In this document: piece after piece, positions 54,054 to 63,873 of the stretch
How positions within the stretch are numbered: the stretch's first letter is position 1
Layout: every line of letters begins with the position of its first letter
NCBI RefSeq assembly: GCF_000315485.1
Contig: NZ_JH992941.1
Coordinates: 1,271,312 to 1,335,311 of the forward strand
Direction: 5' to 3'
Source of the DNA: Bacteroides oleiciplenus YIT 12058
GTDB lineage: Bacteria > Bacteroidota > Bacteroidia > Bacteroidales > Bacteroidaceae
DNA length: 64,000 nucleotides
The notes under the pieces: generated by a model
Seen by the model: the letters and a program-made list of their open reading frames with translations, nothing else
What the model was told of the DNA's origin: nothing
Databases searched by the model: none
Translations under genes and position numbers: made by a program

Positions 54054-57000
54054 ATGAAAAACATTCCTTTGTCGGATATTTATTGCCCTAAATATCCGCA
54101 CTTAAAACAACTATTTAGAATCATGCGACTATCAATATTCTTTTTATTCTTCTCTGTTCTTAGTATGATGGCAGAGAGTGGTCACTCTCAAAACGCCCGG
54201 GTGACCATAAAGCGGACGAATGCACAACTGGAAGCTATACTGAATGAAATAGAGGCTCAGACGGATTACTTGTTTATCTACAAAAAAGATGTGGATGTGG
54301 AGGTGCGCAAAAGTATCCGTGTGGACAATGCCAAAGTGTCGGATGTATTGAACACATTGCTCAAGAACTCTTCTATTCATTATAAGGTGGAGGGAAATCA
54401 TATAATCTTGACTAAGACAGACACATCCGGCGTGCGCCAGGCAGGTGTAACCGGTATTGTGACGGATGAATCGGGCGAGTCCCTGATTGGCGTCACTGTG
54501 TTGGTGAAGGGGGCCACTCAAGGCACCGTGACGAATGTTGAAGGTAAATTCTCCCTAGCGGCCGGAGTAGGCGATGTGCTTCAATTCAGTTACATCGGAT
54601 ATGTTCCGCAGGAGATAAAACTGAAAGATATGAAGTTGCTCCGCGTAGTCTTGCAGGAAGACGTCAAATTACTGGATGAAGTCGTTGTAATCGGCTATGG
54701 CAGCATGAAGAAGAAAGACCTGACAGGCGCCATCACCCATGTACAGGCCGATAAGATGGTGAAAGAGAAACCGGCTACTGTGCAGGCCCTGTTGCGTAGC
54801 GCAGCCCCGGGACTAAACGTTGACATATCCAACGATGCCAAAGGCGGCGGTAAACTGCTGGTGCGCGGCCGGCGTTCCCTGAAAGGTGGAACCGGACCGT
54901 TGATTGTCTTGAACGGTATGATTTTTCAGGGTGACCTTTCTGAAATCAATCCGGTGGATATAGAGTCTGTCGATGTATTGAAAGATGCCTCGTCAGCGGC
55001 AGTTTATGGAGCAAAGTCGGCTAACGGTGTGGTTCTTATCACTACCAAGAAGGGTACGGAAGAGAAACCGACTATCCGGTTCGATGCAAGCGTAGGCTTT
55101 GTGACGATGGGAGCCAACCGGGACGTATATAGTGCCGATGAATATTTGCAGTATCGTTCAGACTATGCCGCCAGCAGCAATGGATTTGGAAATCAAGGGT
55201 ATTACGCTAAGCCCACGGCAGAGAATCTGAGCAAATATAACTTGACCGAGGCGCAATGGCGCAATCATGATGCCATAGGCCAAGGCTCCACCAACATGGA
55301 GGACGTCTGGTTGCAACGTATCGGGCTTGGAGAGATAGAGCGTGAAAACTATTTTGCCGGTAAAACGTACGACTGGTATGATGCTTCTTTCCAGACCGGG
55401 CTGAGACAAGACTACAATGTGAGTTTGTCAGGCAAGACGTCCAACCTGAATTACTACTGGTCTTTAGGTTATCTGGATAGTGAAGGTCTGGTAGTGGGAG
55501 ATCGCTTTAAGAACTATCGCACCAGCTTGCGTCTGGATGGAAAGATTACCAGTTTTCTTGAAGCAGGTGTCAACCTCAATCTGCAAAGCCGTGCAGAAGG
55601 TTTCCAGACAGTGAACTGGGGAGGGCAGATTGCCAATTCTCCTTATTCAACGCCTTACTACAGCGACGGTTCACCGAATCCCTGGCCTATGGGAGAGAAG
55701 AATCAGGTGACAGGCGTGAACAGTCTTTATAATAACTCCATGTCCTCTAAAGATGCGGGAACGCAGACTGTGACGGGTAACTTTTATACTAAAGTTAAGT
55801 TGCCTTTCAACGTCTCATACCAGTTCAGCTTTGCCCCCCGTTATAGCTGGAATCATTCAAGATACTGGAACAGTGCGCGAAGCGTTTTCGACAAAGATAA
55901 CGGAACCGCCGGCAGGTCTACCGCCCGCTCCGTAGACTGGACATTGGATAATATGGTGAAGTGGAACTATACCTTTGCACAGAAGCATAATCTGGATGTA
56001 ACCTTGCTCCAGAGTGCCGAACAATACGAGATATGGACGGAGTCAATGGCTGCTTCCAACTTTACACCTTCCGATGTATTGGAGTGGCACAATATGAAAA
56101 CCGCAGCAAATAAAGAGATAAATGCCGATGACACCAAGCATACGGGCGCTGCTTTGATGGCCCGTGTATTCTACTCGTATGACAATCGGTATATGCTGAC
56201 TGCATCTGTACGTCGTGACGGCTTCTCTGCTTTTGGCAGATCTAATCCTTGGGCTACATTTCCTGCTTTGGCTGCAGCATGGAATTTCACGAATGAGAAG
56301 TTTTTTAAATGGGAACCTATGAGTAGTGGCAAACTACGTTTGTCTTGGGGCAAAAATGGCAATCGTGATATCGGTATTTATCAGGCTTTGTCTCAACTAT
56401 ATGGCGGGACAGCTGGTAAATATACTTATGTCACTTCACAGGGGAATATGTATGAAGTGTCTTCATTACAGATTGAAAGGATGTCTAATACTGATTTGAA
56501 GTGGGAGACTACTACTTCCTGGAATGTCGGTCTGGATTTCGGTTTCCTGAACGATCGTATCAATGGTAGCTTCGAATGGTATCACATGCCGACAACGGAT
56601 TTGCTGATGGATAGAAGTTTGCCAAACTTTACCGGTTATGATAAGATTGTAACCAATTTGGGACAGGTCAATAATGAAGGTTTCGAATTCTCGCTGAATA
56701 CGGTTAATATCCGGAATAAGAATTTCACCTGGTCTTCCACGTTCGGTCTTTCACATAATAAGAATACAATCAAACATCTGTATTACCGCTATGAAGATGT
56801 ACTGAATGAGGCTGGAGAAGTGATAGGCAGCAAGGAAGTGGATGACGTGAACAAAGGCTGGTTTATAGGAAAAGATATTTCTACTATTTGGGATTATGAA
56901 TTTATTGGTATTTGGCAGGAAGCTGAAGCTGAAGAGGCTGCAAAGTATGGGCAGAGACCAGGTGATGCAAAAGCAAGAGATTTGAATGGCGATTATAAAA

Positions 57001-57494
57001 TCACTCGGGAAGATAAGGTTTTTTTAGGTCAGACAACTCCCAAGTTTAGATGGTCGTTCAGAAATGAATTTACTCTATTCCAGAATTGGGACATATCTTT
57101 CAGTCTTTATTCTCAAATGGGGCATAAACAAAGTACTACGGAGTATCTGAACTTTTTTGATCATCAAGGGGACTATTTGAATACATACAAACGTAAGTAT
57201 TGGACTCCTGAAAATAAATCAAATGCCTATGCTCGTTTAAAATCGACACGTCCTTCGAATATTGAGCCTAAGAAGGTGATGAATAAAGGTTTTATTCGTT
57301 TGGAGAATATTTCTGTTTCATATAAAGTACCTCAACAGTTTGCACGGAAGTTGATGGCAAAAGAAATCAGTGTGTATGGAACTGTAAGAAATGTAGCTGT
57401 TTGGGCTTTCGATAAAGAATGGGATTATTGGGACCCGGAAACAGGTGGACTTCTTCCCAGAACATTTACTTTTGGTGTAAGTATAACTTTTTAA
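54054..57494 (+). CDS. STN-domain SusC-like TonB-dependent transducer
   Basis: 1146 residues. After the signal (about 20-45) comes an STN domain (about 50-125: YLFIYKKDVDVEVRKSIRVD), which contacts FecR, then the carboxypeptidase-like domain (about 130-210: GIVTDESGESLIGVTVLVKG), TonB box (LDEVVVIGYG), plug (to about 345) and barrel ending in TFGVSITF. It both imports a glycan and reports its presence to the ECF system. Within the gene the composition shifts: 54841-54900 has 40 G/C of 60, while from about 56.3 kb codons become AT-rich and remain so through the following genes. The gene may be a recombinant of two SusC alleles. Confidence 0.94.
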   Translation: MKNIPLSDIYCPKYPHLKQLFRIMRLSIFFLFFSVLSMMAESGHSQNARVTIKRTNAQLEAILNEIEAQTDYLFIYKKDVDVEVRKSIRVDNAKVSDVLNTLLKNSSIHYKVEGNHIILTKTDTSGVRQAGVTGIVTDESGESLIGVTVLVKGATQGTVTNVEGKFSLAAGVGDVLQFSYIGYVPQEIKLKDMKLLRVVLQEDVKLLDEVVVIGYGSMKKKDLTGAITHVQADKMVKEKPATVQALLRSAAPGLNVDISNDAKGGGKLLVRGRRSLKGGTGPLIVLNGMIFQGDLSEINPVDIESVDVLKDASSAAVYGAKSANGVVLITTKKGTEEKPTIRFDASVGFVTMGANRDVYSADEYLQYRSDYAASSNGFGNQGYYAKPTAENLSKYNLTEAQWRNHDAIGQGSTNMEDVWLQRIGLGEIERENYFAGKTYDWYDASFQTGLRQDYNVSLSGKTSNLNYYWSLGYLDSEGLVVGDRFKNYRTSLRLDGKITSFLEAGVNLNLQSRAEGFQTVNWGGQIANSPYSTPYYSDGSPNPWPMGEKNQVTGVNSLYNNSMSSKDAGTQTVTGNFYTKVKLPFNVSYQFSFAPRYSWNHSRYWNSARSVFDKDNGTAGRSTARSVDWTLDNMVKWNYTFAQKHNLDVTLLQSAEQYEIWTESMAASNFTPSDVLEWHNMKTAANKEINADDTKHTGAALMARVFYSYDNRYMLTASVRRDGFSAFGRSNPWATFPALAAAWNFTNEKFFKWEPMSSGKLRLSWGKNGNRDIGIYQALSQLYGGTAGKYTYVTSQGNMYEVSSLQIERMSNTDLKWETTTSWNVGLDFGFLNDRINGSFEWYHMPTTDLLMDRSLPNFTGYDKIVTNLGQVNNEGFEFSLNTVNIRNKNFTWSSTFGLSHNKNTIKHLYYRYEDVLNEAGEVIGSKEVDDVNKGWFIGKDISTIWDYEFIGIWQEAEAEEAAKYGQRPGDAKARDLNGDYKITREDKVFLGQTTPKFRWSFRNEFTLFQNWDISFSLYSQMGHKQSTTEYLNFFDHQGDYLNTYKRKYWTPENKSNAYARLKSTRPSNIEPKKVMNKGFIRLENISVSYKVPQQFARKLMAKEISVYGTVRNVAVWAFDKEWDYWDPETGGLLPRTFTFGVSITF

Positions 57495-57507
57495 TTAAAT
57501 GAATATC

Positions 57508-59451
57508 ATGAAAACGAATTTTGTAAAAGCAATATATTTAACTCTTGGGTTATCTTCATTAACATTGGCTGGATGCTCTGATGATTGGTTGAAGCCAGAG
57601 CCATTATCATTTTATGAACCCAGTATAACTTTATCGACTAAAGAAGGACTGGAATCTGCGCTTACTACCTGCCACAGGCAAATGCGCTATTATTTCATGC
57701 ATGATAACGGACCGGCATTAGCTACAGACCTCATGTTCTCTGATGTTGCGGTGAGTGCTATTTCAAATCTTAGTGGCTGTCAGAATATTCTTTTTAATGT
57801 AACTCCTACTTCATACAATAATTGGTTTGGTTCGAATATGATAGACTGGTTTTGGGAAATAGGAACTCAAGGCGTTAGTTTTGCTAATGTTGTGATAACG
57901 CGCATCCCGGAACTTGATTTAGACCAATCCACTAAAGAGCAAATGTTGTCAAGTGCCTATTTTCAACGTGCTTGGCGTTACTATCATTTGATTTTTCAGT
58001 TTGGCGATATACCTTTTTTATCAAAAGAAGTTTCAACTCCTAAACTGGACTTTCGTTCTACAAAAATGGAAGTTATTATAGAACAAATGATTAAAGATCT
58101 GGAATTTGCTGTGGCGCATATTGCTGAACACGCTGATTATGGCAAGGAAAATAGAGGAGCATGTAGAATGTTATTGATAAAATTTTATATAGCAGCAGGT
58201 CGGTTTGATGAAGCCATTGAACAAGCTAATGCACTCATTAATACTTCGGGGTATCAATTGATGGAAAATACTTTTGGTAAATGGGAGAATCCTCATCCGG
58301 AAGATCACCCTATAACCCGTAATGTTGTTTGGGATTTACATAGGCCAGTGAATAAAGCTGATGTTGCAAATAAAGAGACTATTATGCTGATGGTGAATCG
58401 GTATGATAATTCAGAAAGCCGCTTATATACAAATTTTTTATATAATATGACGCCGTTTTGGTCCCAAACTGATAAAAATTGGGGAATTATTACTCCGAGT
58501 AAAGCAAATTCAGGCCTAACAAGACAATCTGCAACATCATCTATGTTAAACCAATATCCTGATTTTATGGACCTCAGAGCTATTTATGGTCGGGGTGAGG
58601 CCTTTTCAAGACCTACTTACTTTGCGGAAAAGGGTATGTGGAATGATAAATCAGATCTTCGTCATAGCAGAGAGAGTGGTAATTGGTTTGTTATGGAAGA
58701 TTTGAGATATAATGATCCGAAGTTATTGGAAACGGAGGATGCAGAGTATTATTTGCAACCAATTCGAAAATATGCAGACGATGGCACTTTGTTGTGCAAA
58801 GATACTATTCGTTGTTGGTTTGATTTTCCATATTATAAATTATGGGTTGAAGATATAGAAAAAGAGGTTGCAAATGGCTACATAGGCACGGACTATGTTG
58901 GAGGGCCAGGTGATTGGTATGTATACCGTTTGGCTGAAGCCTATCTACTAAGGGCCGAAGCTTATTACTGGAAAAAGGAATATGCTAAGGCAGCGGAGGA
59001 TGTGAATAAGATAAGAAAACGTGCTAATTGTTCGAAGATGTTTACGGCAACAGATCTGATGAATATTGAGGGACTTGATGTTATTATGGACGAGAGAGCA
59101 AGAGAATTGATGTTTGAAGAACTTAGACATGTGGAACTGGTACGTGTTTCTTATACAAAGGCTAATCAGGAAGGAGGGTATAACTCTCCTAAAGATATTG
59201 CAGATGAAAATAGTAATAGCTATTGGTGGCATAGGGTGACTAACTATAATAATTACTATAATAAAGGAGTAAAGACATTGAATGGTGACGAATATAAAAT
59301 AGGTAAATATAATATATTTTGGCCTATACCGCAAACGGCGATTGATGCGAACTTGTATGGTCGTGTTAACCAGAATTATGGTTATAATGGTTATGAGATG
59401 AATGTAGAGCCGATTAGCTCATTAGAAGAACAGGAACAGGCTAATCAATAA
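57508..59451 (+). CDS. SusD-like lipoprotein
   Basis: 647 residues from the ATG at 57508 (MKTNFVKAIYL); the frame opens at 57499. A lipobox (LTLAGC) at about 22 is followed by SDDWLKPEPLSFYEP. The SusD/RagB fold is indicated by YRLAEAYLLRAEAYYWKKEY, VNKIRKRANC and MDERARELMFEELRHVELVR. It lies 13 bp after SusC and pairs with it as glycan-binding lid. Strongly AT-rich: 59221-59280 has 18 G/C of 60. A weak hairpin follows. Confidence 0.93.
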   Translation: MKTNFVKAIYLTLGLSSLTLAGCSDDWLKPEPLSFYEPSITLSTKEGLESALTTCHRQMRYYFMHDNGPALATDLMFSDVAVSAISNLSGCQNILFNVTPTSYNNWFGSNMIDWFWEIGTQGVSFANVVITRIPELDLDQSTKEQMLSSAYFQRAWRYYHLIFQFGDIPFLSKEVSTPKLDFRSTKMEVIIEQMIKDLEFAVAHIAEHADYGKENRGACRMLLIKFYIAAGRFDEAIEQANALINTSGYQLMENTFGKWENPHPEDHPITRNVVWDLHRPVNKADVANKETIMLMVNRYDNSESRLYTNFLYNMTPFWSQTDKNWGIITPSKANSGLTRQSATSSMLNQYPDFMDLRAIYGRGEAFSRPTYFAEKGMWNDKSDLRHSRESGNWFVMEDLRYNDPKLLETEDAEYYLQPIRKYADDGTLLCKDTIRCWFDFPYYKLWVEDIEKEVANGYIGTDYVGGPGDWYVYRLAEAYLLRAEAYYWKKEYAKAAEDVNKIRKRANCSKMFTATDLMNIEGLDVIMDERARELMFEELRHVELVRVSYTKANQEGGYNSPKDIADENSNSYWWHRVTNYNNYYNKGVKTLNGDEYKIGKYNIFWPIPQTAIDANLYGRVNQNYGYNGYEMNVEPISSLEEQEQANQ

Positions 59452-59464
59452 TATTTATGGTAAG

Positions 59465-59510
59465 AGTAAAAGAGATTATGTGATACTACTATTGGATGAT
59501 TTCTTTTACT
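59465..59510 (+). terminator. Hairpin after SusD
   Basis: AGTAAAAGA (59465-59473) pairs with TCTTTTACT (59502-59510) around a 28-nt loop. It is AT-rich and weak, and may attenuate rather than end transcription. Confidence 0.4.
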
Positions 59511-59616
59511 CCTACATTTTTGAATGTATTTAAGATAATGAGAACTAATATATTGAAGTGCTAGTGATGCAATAAATAGCATCTGATAATAATTTAATCC
59601 ACGTTAATCATTAAAA

Positions 59617-62298
59617 ATGAAAAGAATTTATACAATTGCTTTAATGTTATCTTTTTGTTCTTTAATCTTTGCTCAGACGTACGCAATTTATGATTTAAAG
59701 GTTAATGGTAAGAATAACCCTGTTGGCGTTGATAATCAGGATCTTGTCTTCAGTTGGAAAATAAGTTCTATAGAACGAAATTTCATTCAACCCTCTTATC
59801 AGATTGAAGTATGGGATGAACAAAATAATCTCGTGTGGAATAGTAAGAAGGTGAAGAGTGACAACTCTATCGGAGTGAAATATGAAGGCAAGTCTCTTAA
59901 AGCAGGAGGTTATTATACTTGGATAGTTAGGGTAGGGAAAGTTAAGTCGCAGATAGCTTCTTTTGTAATCGCCCTCAATTTTGATGGGGCAAAGTGGATT
60001 GGGTTAGAAAATGACAAGGATAATTATAAGGTTGTGCCTGGAATCCATTCACCTCTGGTTCAGCACGAGATTAGAGATCGTAAAACAGGAATGTATATCC
60101 TACCGTTGTTAAGACGTGATTTCGATATTGAAAAACCTGTTAAGCGAGCCGTTATGTCTCTTAGTGGACTTGGCCACTTTGAATTATTCGCTAATGGCAG
60201 CAAAGTAGGTGATCACTTTCTTGATCCAGGCTGGACGGATTATTCTACAAATGCTCTTTATGAGAGTTTTGATGTGACGGATATGCTGCAAAAGGGGAAA
60301 AATACTCTTGGAATAATGCTTGGAGGAGGATTCTATAATGTTCCGCGTGAGAGGTATTACAAACAGCTTATAAGCTTTGGTGCCCCCAAAGCTGTGGGAG
60401 TGCTGGAAATGACTTACGAAGATGGAGCAAAGGAGAGGATTGTGACGGATACCGAATGGTTAGCATCCCATTCGCCGATAACCTATTCAAGTATATATGG
60501 AGGTGAGGATTATGATAAGAGTCTGTTACAGAAAGGATGGAATACTCCAAATTTTGATGCGTCTCATTGGAAAAGCGCTGTTGAGTCAAAACTAAATATA
60601 GAACTGTCGGCTCAAAAAAGTGAGCCATTAAAAGTACGTAACAGATTTAATGTGGTAAAGAGATATAAAAACCATAAAGGGAATACGATATATGACTTCG
60701 GACAAAATATGTCGGGAATAATTGAATTGAAAGTAAAAGGAAAGGATGGTACCATAGTAAGGATGCATCCTGCCGAACTGCTTAATAAGGATAGCACAAC
60801 CAATCAAAGCGCATCTGGAGCGCCATATTATTTTGAGTATAAGATATCTGGAGATACTGTTCAGGAGTGGAGACCTCAGTTTTCTTACTATGGCTTCAGG
60901 TACATAGAACTGGACAGAACAGAAAATCTGGAGAGTATAGAGATCAATGCTCTACACACAACAAATTCAGCTCGGGAAGTCGGTCGCTTCAGTTGTTCAT
61001 CGCCTATGTTTAATAAGGTATACGAACTTATAGACTGGTCAATTAGGAGTAATCTTGCTTCTATCTTGACGGACTGTCCTCATAGGGAAAAGCTCGGATG
61101 GTTAGAAGTTGCTCATCTTATGCAGTATTCGATGCAGTACCGCTATGACCTATCGACATTCTATAAAAAAACGATAGACGATATGGCAAAGGCGCAATAT
61201 CTTGATGGTATGGTTCCAACGATAGCTCCTGAATATGTACATTTCAGTGATGGATTTGAGAATACTCCTGAATGGGGAAGTGCCTTTATTATCAGTTCTT
61301 GGTACTACTATAAATGGTATGCTGACAAGACTCTTCTGGAGAAATATTATGATAAGATGTCTAGTTATGTTGACTATCTGACCTCACGATCCAAAGGATA
61401 TATAGTAGCTTATGGACTTGGCGACTGGTATGATCTTGGTCCTGGTACTCCCGGATATGCACAGTTGACGACTGTCGGAGTTACATCAACTGCTATTTAT
61501 TACTATGATGTTACTATAATGCAGCGTATAGCGCAGCTTCTCGGAAAGAAAGCTGATAGTGAAAAATTTGGGGCTCTTGGTACTAAGATTAAAAATGCCT
61601 TTAATAAAAGATACTTTAATGAACAGACAAAGACATATGATCGTAACAGCCAAACCGCAAACGCGATGGCACTTTATATGGGATTGGTAGAAGACCAGAA
61701 CAAGGAAATTGTATTATCAAATCTTATAACAGATATCGCAGGTCGTGACTATGCACTTACGGCGGGTGATATCGGCTACCGTTACGTGTTGCGGGCATTA
61801 GATGATAACAACAGGAATGAGGTCGTTTACCGTATGAACAGTCGTTATGACGTGCCGGGTTATGGCTGGCAGTTGGCGGGAGGGGCTACAGCTTTGACTG
61901 AGTCTTGGCAGAATTATGGTTTTGTGTCTAATAATCACTGCATGCTTGGTCATCTTATGGAATGGTTTTTCTCGGTTCTTGGAGGTATTAAACAAAGTAA
62001 AAATTCGGTCGCTTTCAAGGAACTTATGATAGCTCCTGTCCTTGTTTCCGGAATAAACAGTGCTCAAACTAGTCTTGAGACATCTTATGGCAGAGTGGAA
62101 TGTAGATGGAAGGATGAGACAGACGGCTTTTCTATGGATGTCACTATTCCGCCGGGAAGCATTGCAACAGTAGTGCTCCCTTGTCCTAAAGACGGTAAGG
62201 TAATGGATGCAGGTAGAAATGTGAAGGTTGACAAATACGATAATGGTAAGGCATATATTAAGATTGGTTCAGGTAATTATAAATTTACAACAAAATGA
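59617..62298 (+). CDS. GH78 alpha-L-rhamnosidase, exported
   Basis: 893 residues with a signal cut after IFAQ (about 20). An N-terminal Fn3-like domain (YDLKVNGKNNPVGVDNQDLV), the Bac_rhamnosid N domain (FELFANGSKVGDHFLDPGWT), a beta-sandwich, the (alpha/alpha)6 catalytic barrel with the family signature DCPHREKLGWLEVAHLMQYS, and a C-terminal beta-sandwich (from about 805) fit GH78. It hydrolyses terminal alpha-L-rhamnose. Its likely substrate is rhamnogalacturonan, a plant glycoside or a bacterial polysaccharide. The stop codon overlaps the start of the next gene by 4 bp, so the two are coupled. Confidence 0.92.
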   Translation: MKRIYTIALMLSFCSLIFAQTYAIYDLKVNGKNNPVGVDNQDLVFSWKISSIERNFIQPSYQIEVWDEQNNLVWNSKKVKSDNSIGVKYEGKSLKAGGYYTWIVRVGKVKSQIASFVIALNFDGAKWIGLENDKDNYKVVPGIHSPLVQHEIRDRKTGMYILPLLRRDFDIEKPVKRAVMSLSGLGHFELFANGSKVGDHFLDPGWTDYSTNALYESFDVTDMLQKGKNTLGIMLGGGFYNVPRERYYKQLISFGAPKAVGVLEMTYEDGAKERIVTDTEWLASHSPITYSSIYGGEDYDKSLLQKGWNTPNFDASHWKSAVESKLNIELSAQKSEPLKVRNRFNVVKRYKNHKGNTIYDFGQNMSGIIELKVKGKDGTIVRMHPAELLNKDSTTNQSASGAPYYFEYKISGDTVQEWRPQFSYYGFRYIELDRTENLESIEINALHTTNSAREVGRFSCSSPMFNKVYELIDWSIRSNLASILTDCPHREKLGWLEVAHLMQYSMQYRYDLSTFYKKTIDDMAKAQYLDGMVPTIAPEYVHFSDGFENTPEWGSAFIISSWYYYKWYADKTLLEKYYDKMSSYVDYLTSRSKGYIVAYGLGDWYDLGPGTPGYAQLTTVGVTSTAIYYYDVTIMQRIAQLLGKKADSEKFGALGTKIKNAFNKRYFNEQTKTYDRNSQTANAMALYMGLVEDQNKEIVLSNLITDIAGRDYALTAGDIGYRYVLRALDDNNRNEVVYRMNSRYDVPGYGWQLAGGATALTESWQNYGFVSNNHCMLGHLMEWFFSVLGGIKQSKNSVAFKELMIAPVLVSGINSAQTSLETSYGRVECRWKDETDGFSMDVTIPPGSIATVVLPCPKDGKVMDAGRNVKVDKYDNGKAYIKIGSGNYKFTTK

Positions 62299-63701
62299 AT
62301 AAAGTAAAAGTAGGATTGGCATGTATCGGACTTGATACATACTGGAAACAATTTGACGGATTGTTGGACAGACTCTTGTCCGGCAATGGTATAATAAAAG
62401 AAAAATTAGAGAAATATGGGGCTGAGGTTGTGGATGTAGGTATGATAGATACTCCCTTTAAAGCCTCATTGGCAGTCGATATGCTTCATGGAGTAGAACT
62501 CTTGTTTGTCTATATATCTACTTATGCCCTTTCCTCCACTGTATTACCTATTGCAAAAGGAATTAAAAGCAGAGTTATTCTTCTTAATGTTCAACCTTCC
62601 GCTGCTATAAATTACAATTATATCAACTCATTGGATGATAGAGGGAAAATGACTGGTGAATGGCTCGCGAATTGTCAAGTTTGTTCTCTGCCTGAAATCG
62701 CCAGCGTGTTCAGACGTACGGGAGTTGCCTTCAGTGTAATTACTGGGCATATGGAGCAGAAAGAGGTATGGAGTGAGATAAAAGAATGGGTGATGGCAGT
62801 GAGTGCAGTTTATGGTATGCGGCATAACAACTTGGCTGTTTTGGGACATTACTATTGCGGTATGCTGGATGTTTATACTGACCTGACGCGTCAATGTGGT
62901 GTATTTGGAACTCATATTGAACTTGTTGAGATGTGTGAGCTGAAAAAGTTCTGGGATGGCGTCAATCAGAATGATATTAAAGCCAAAATAGCTCAGTTCG
63001 AGAATGAGTTCACCATTGATTCCCGTTGCAGTAAACATGAGCTTATTCGTGCTGCTAAGACATCTGTAGCTCTTGACAGACTTGTAGAGAAGCATAATAT
63101 AGGCTCCATGGCCTATTATTATGAGGGGGAAGATGATTATCAGGATATTGTTACTTCGATAATAGCTGGGAATACTCTTTTGACGTCAAAAGGCATTCCT
63201 ATAGCCGGAGAATGTGAGGTAAAAAATGCTCAAGCCATGAAAATATTCTCCCTTATGGGTGCCGGAGGTTCATTCAGTGAGTTCTATGGTTTGGATTTTA
63301 ATGATGATGTAGTAATGCTTGGGCATGATGGACCTACACATATAAGCATTGCTCAGGGAAATGCAGAGTTGGTTCCGTTGCCAATATATCACGGTAAACC
63401 CGGCTCTGGGCTTTCCATTCAGATGAGCGTGAAACATGGTGATGTGACTATTCTTTCTGTATGTGAGGATACACAAGATATTTACCTGCTTGTAGCTGAA
63501 GGAAAATCAGTGAAAGGCCCTGTACTTAATATAGGGAACACCAATAGCCGTTATAAATTCTCTATAGGAGCCAAAGAGTTTATTAATGCTTGGTCCGAAT
63601 CAGGACCGTCTCACCACTGTGCGATTGGAGTAGGACATTTAGGAACGACTATTGAGAAATTTGGTTCTCTACTTGGCATAAAGACAATTAAAATATGTTA
63701 G
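62295..63701 (+). CDS. L-arabinose/L-fucose isomerase-family protein
   Basis: 468 residues, no signal, cytoplasmic. The fold of the L-fucose/L-arabinose isomerase superfamily is suggested by KVGLACIGLDTYWKQFDGL, the N-terminal domain with VDMLHGVELLFVYISTYALS, and the C-terminal catalytic part with likely metal ligands in AGECEVKNA and in LGHDGPTHI. It is shorter than classic AraA or FucI in parts, and the substrate cannot be told. It overlaps the rhamnosidase by 4 bp (ATGA), so it may act on the released sugar, although the known rhamnose isomerase (RhaA) belongs to another family. Not recognised beyond family level. Confidence 0.75.
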   Translation: MNKVKVGLACIGLDTYWKQFDGLLDRLLSGNGIIKEKLEKYGAEVVDVGMIDTPFKASLAVDMLHGVELLFVYISTYALSSTVLPIAKGIKSRVILLNVQPSAAINYNYINSLDDRGKMTGEWLANCQVCSLPEIASVFRRTGVAFSVITGHMEQKEVWSEIKEWVMAVSAVYGMRHNNLAVLGHYYCGMLDVYTDLTRQCGVFGTHIELVEMCELKKFWDGVNQNDIKAKIAQFENEFTIDSRCSKHELIRAAKTSVALDRLVEKHNIGSMAYYYEGEDDYQDIVTSIIAGNTLLTSKGIPIAGECEVKNAQAMKIFSLMGAGGSFSEFYGLDFNDDVVMLGHDGPTHISIAQGNAELVPLPIYHGKPGSGLSIQMSVKHGDVTILSVCEDTQDIYLLVAEGKSVKGPVLNIGNTNSRYKFSIGAKEFINAWSESGPSHHCAIGVGHLGTTIEKFGSLLGIKTIKIC

Positions 63702-63873
63702 CTGTTCTGAGTCTATGTTAGGTTTAACTTTTGCAATCGAATCATAGCTGGATAAATTACAACGATTTGATATACAATGAGCAAAATTCAAACTAGTTCT
63801 TATAATTAATAACTCAATTATTGTCGGATGCGATTTACTGTATCATTATTAATGTTGAAACAAAAATCTATTT

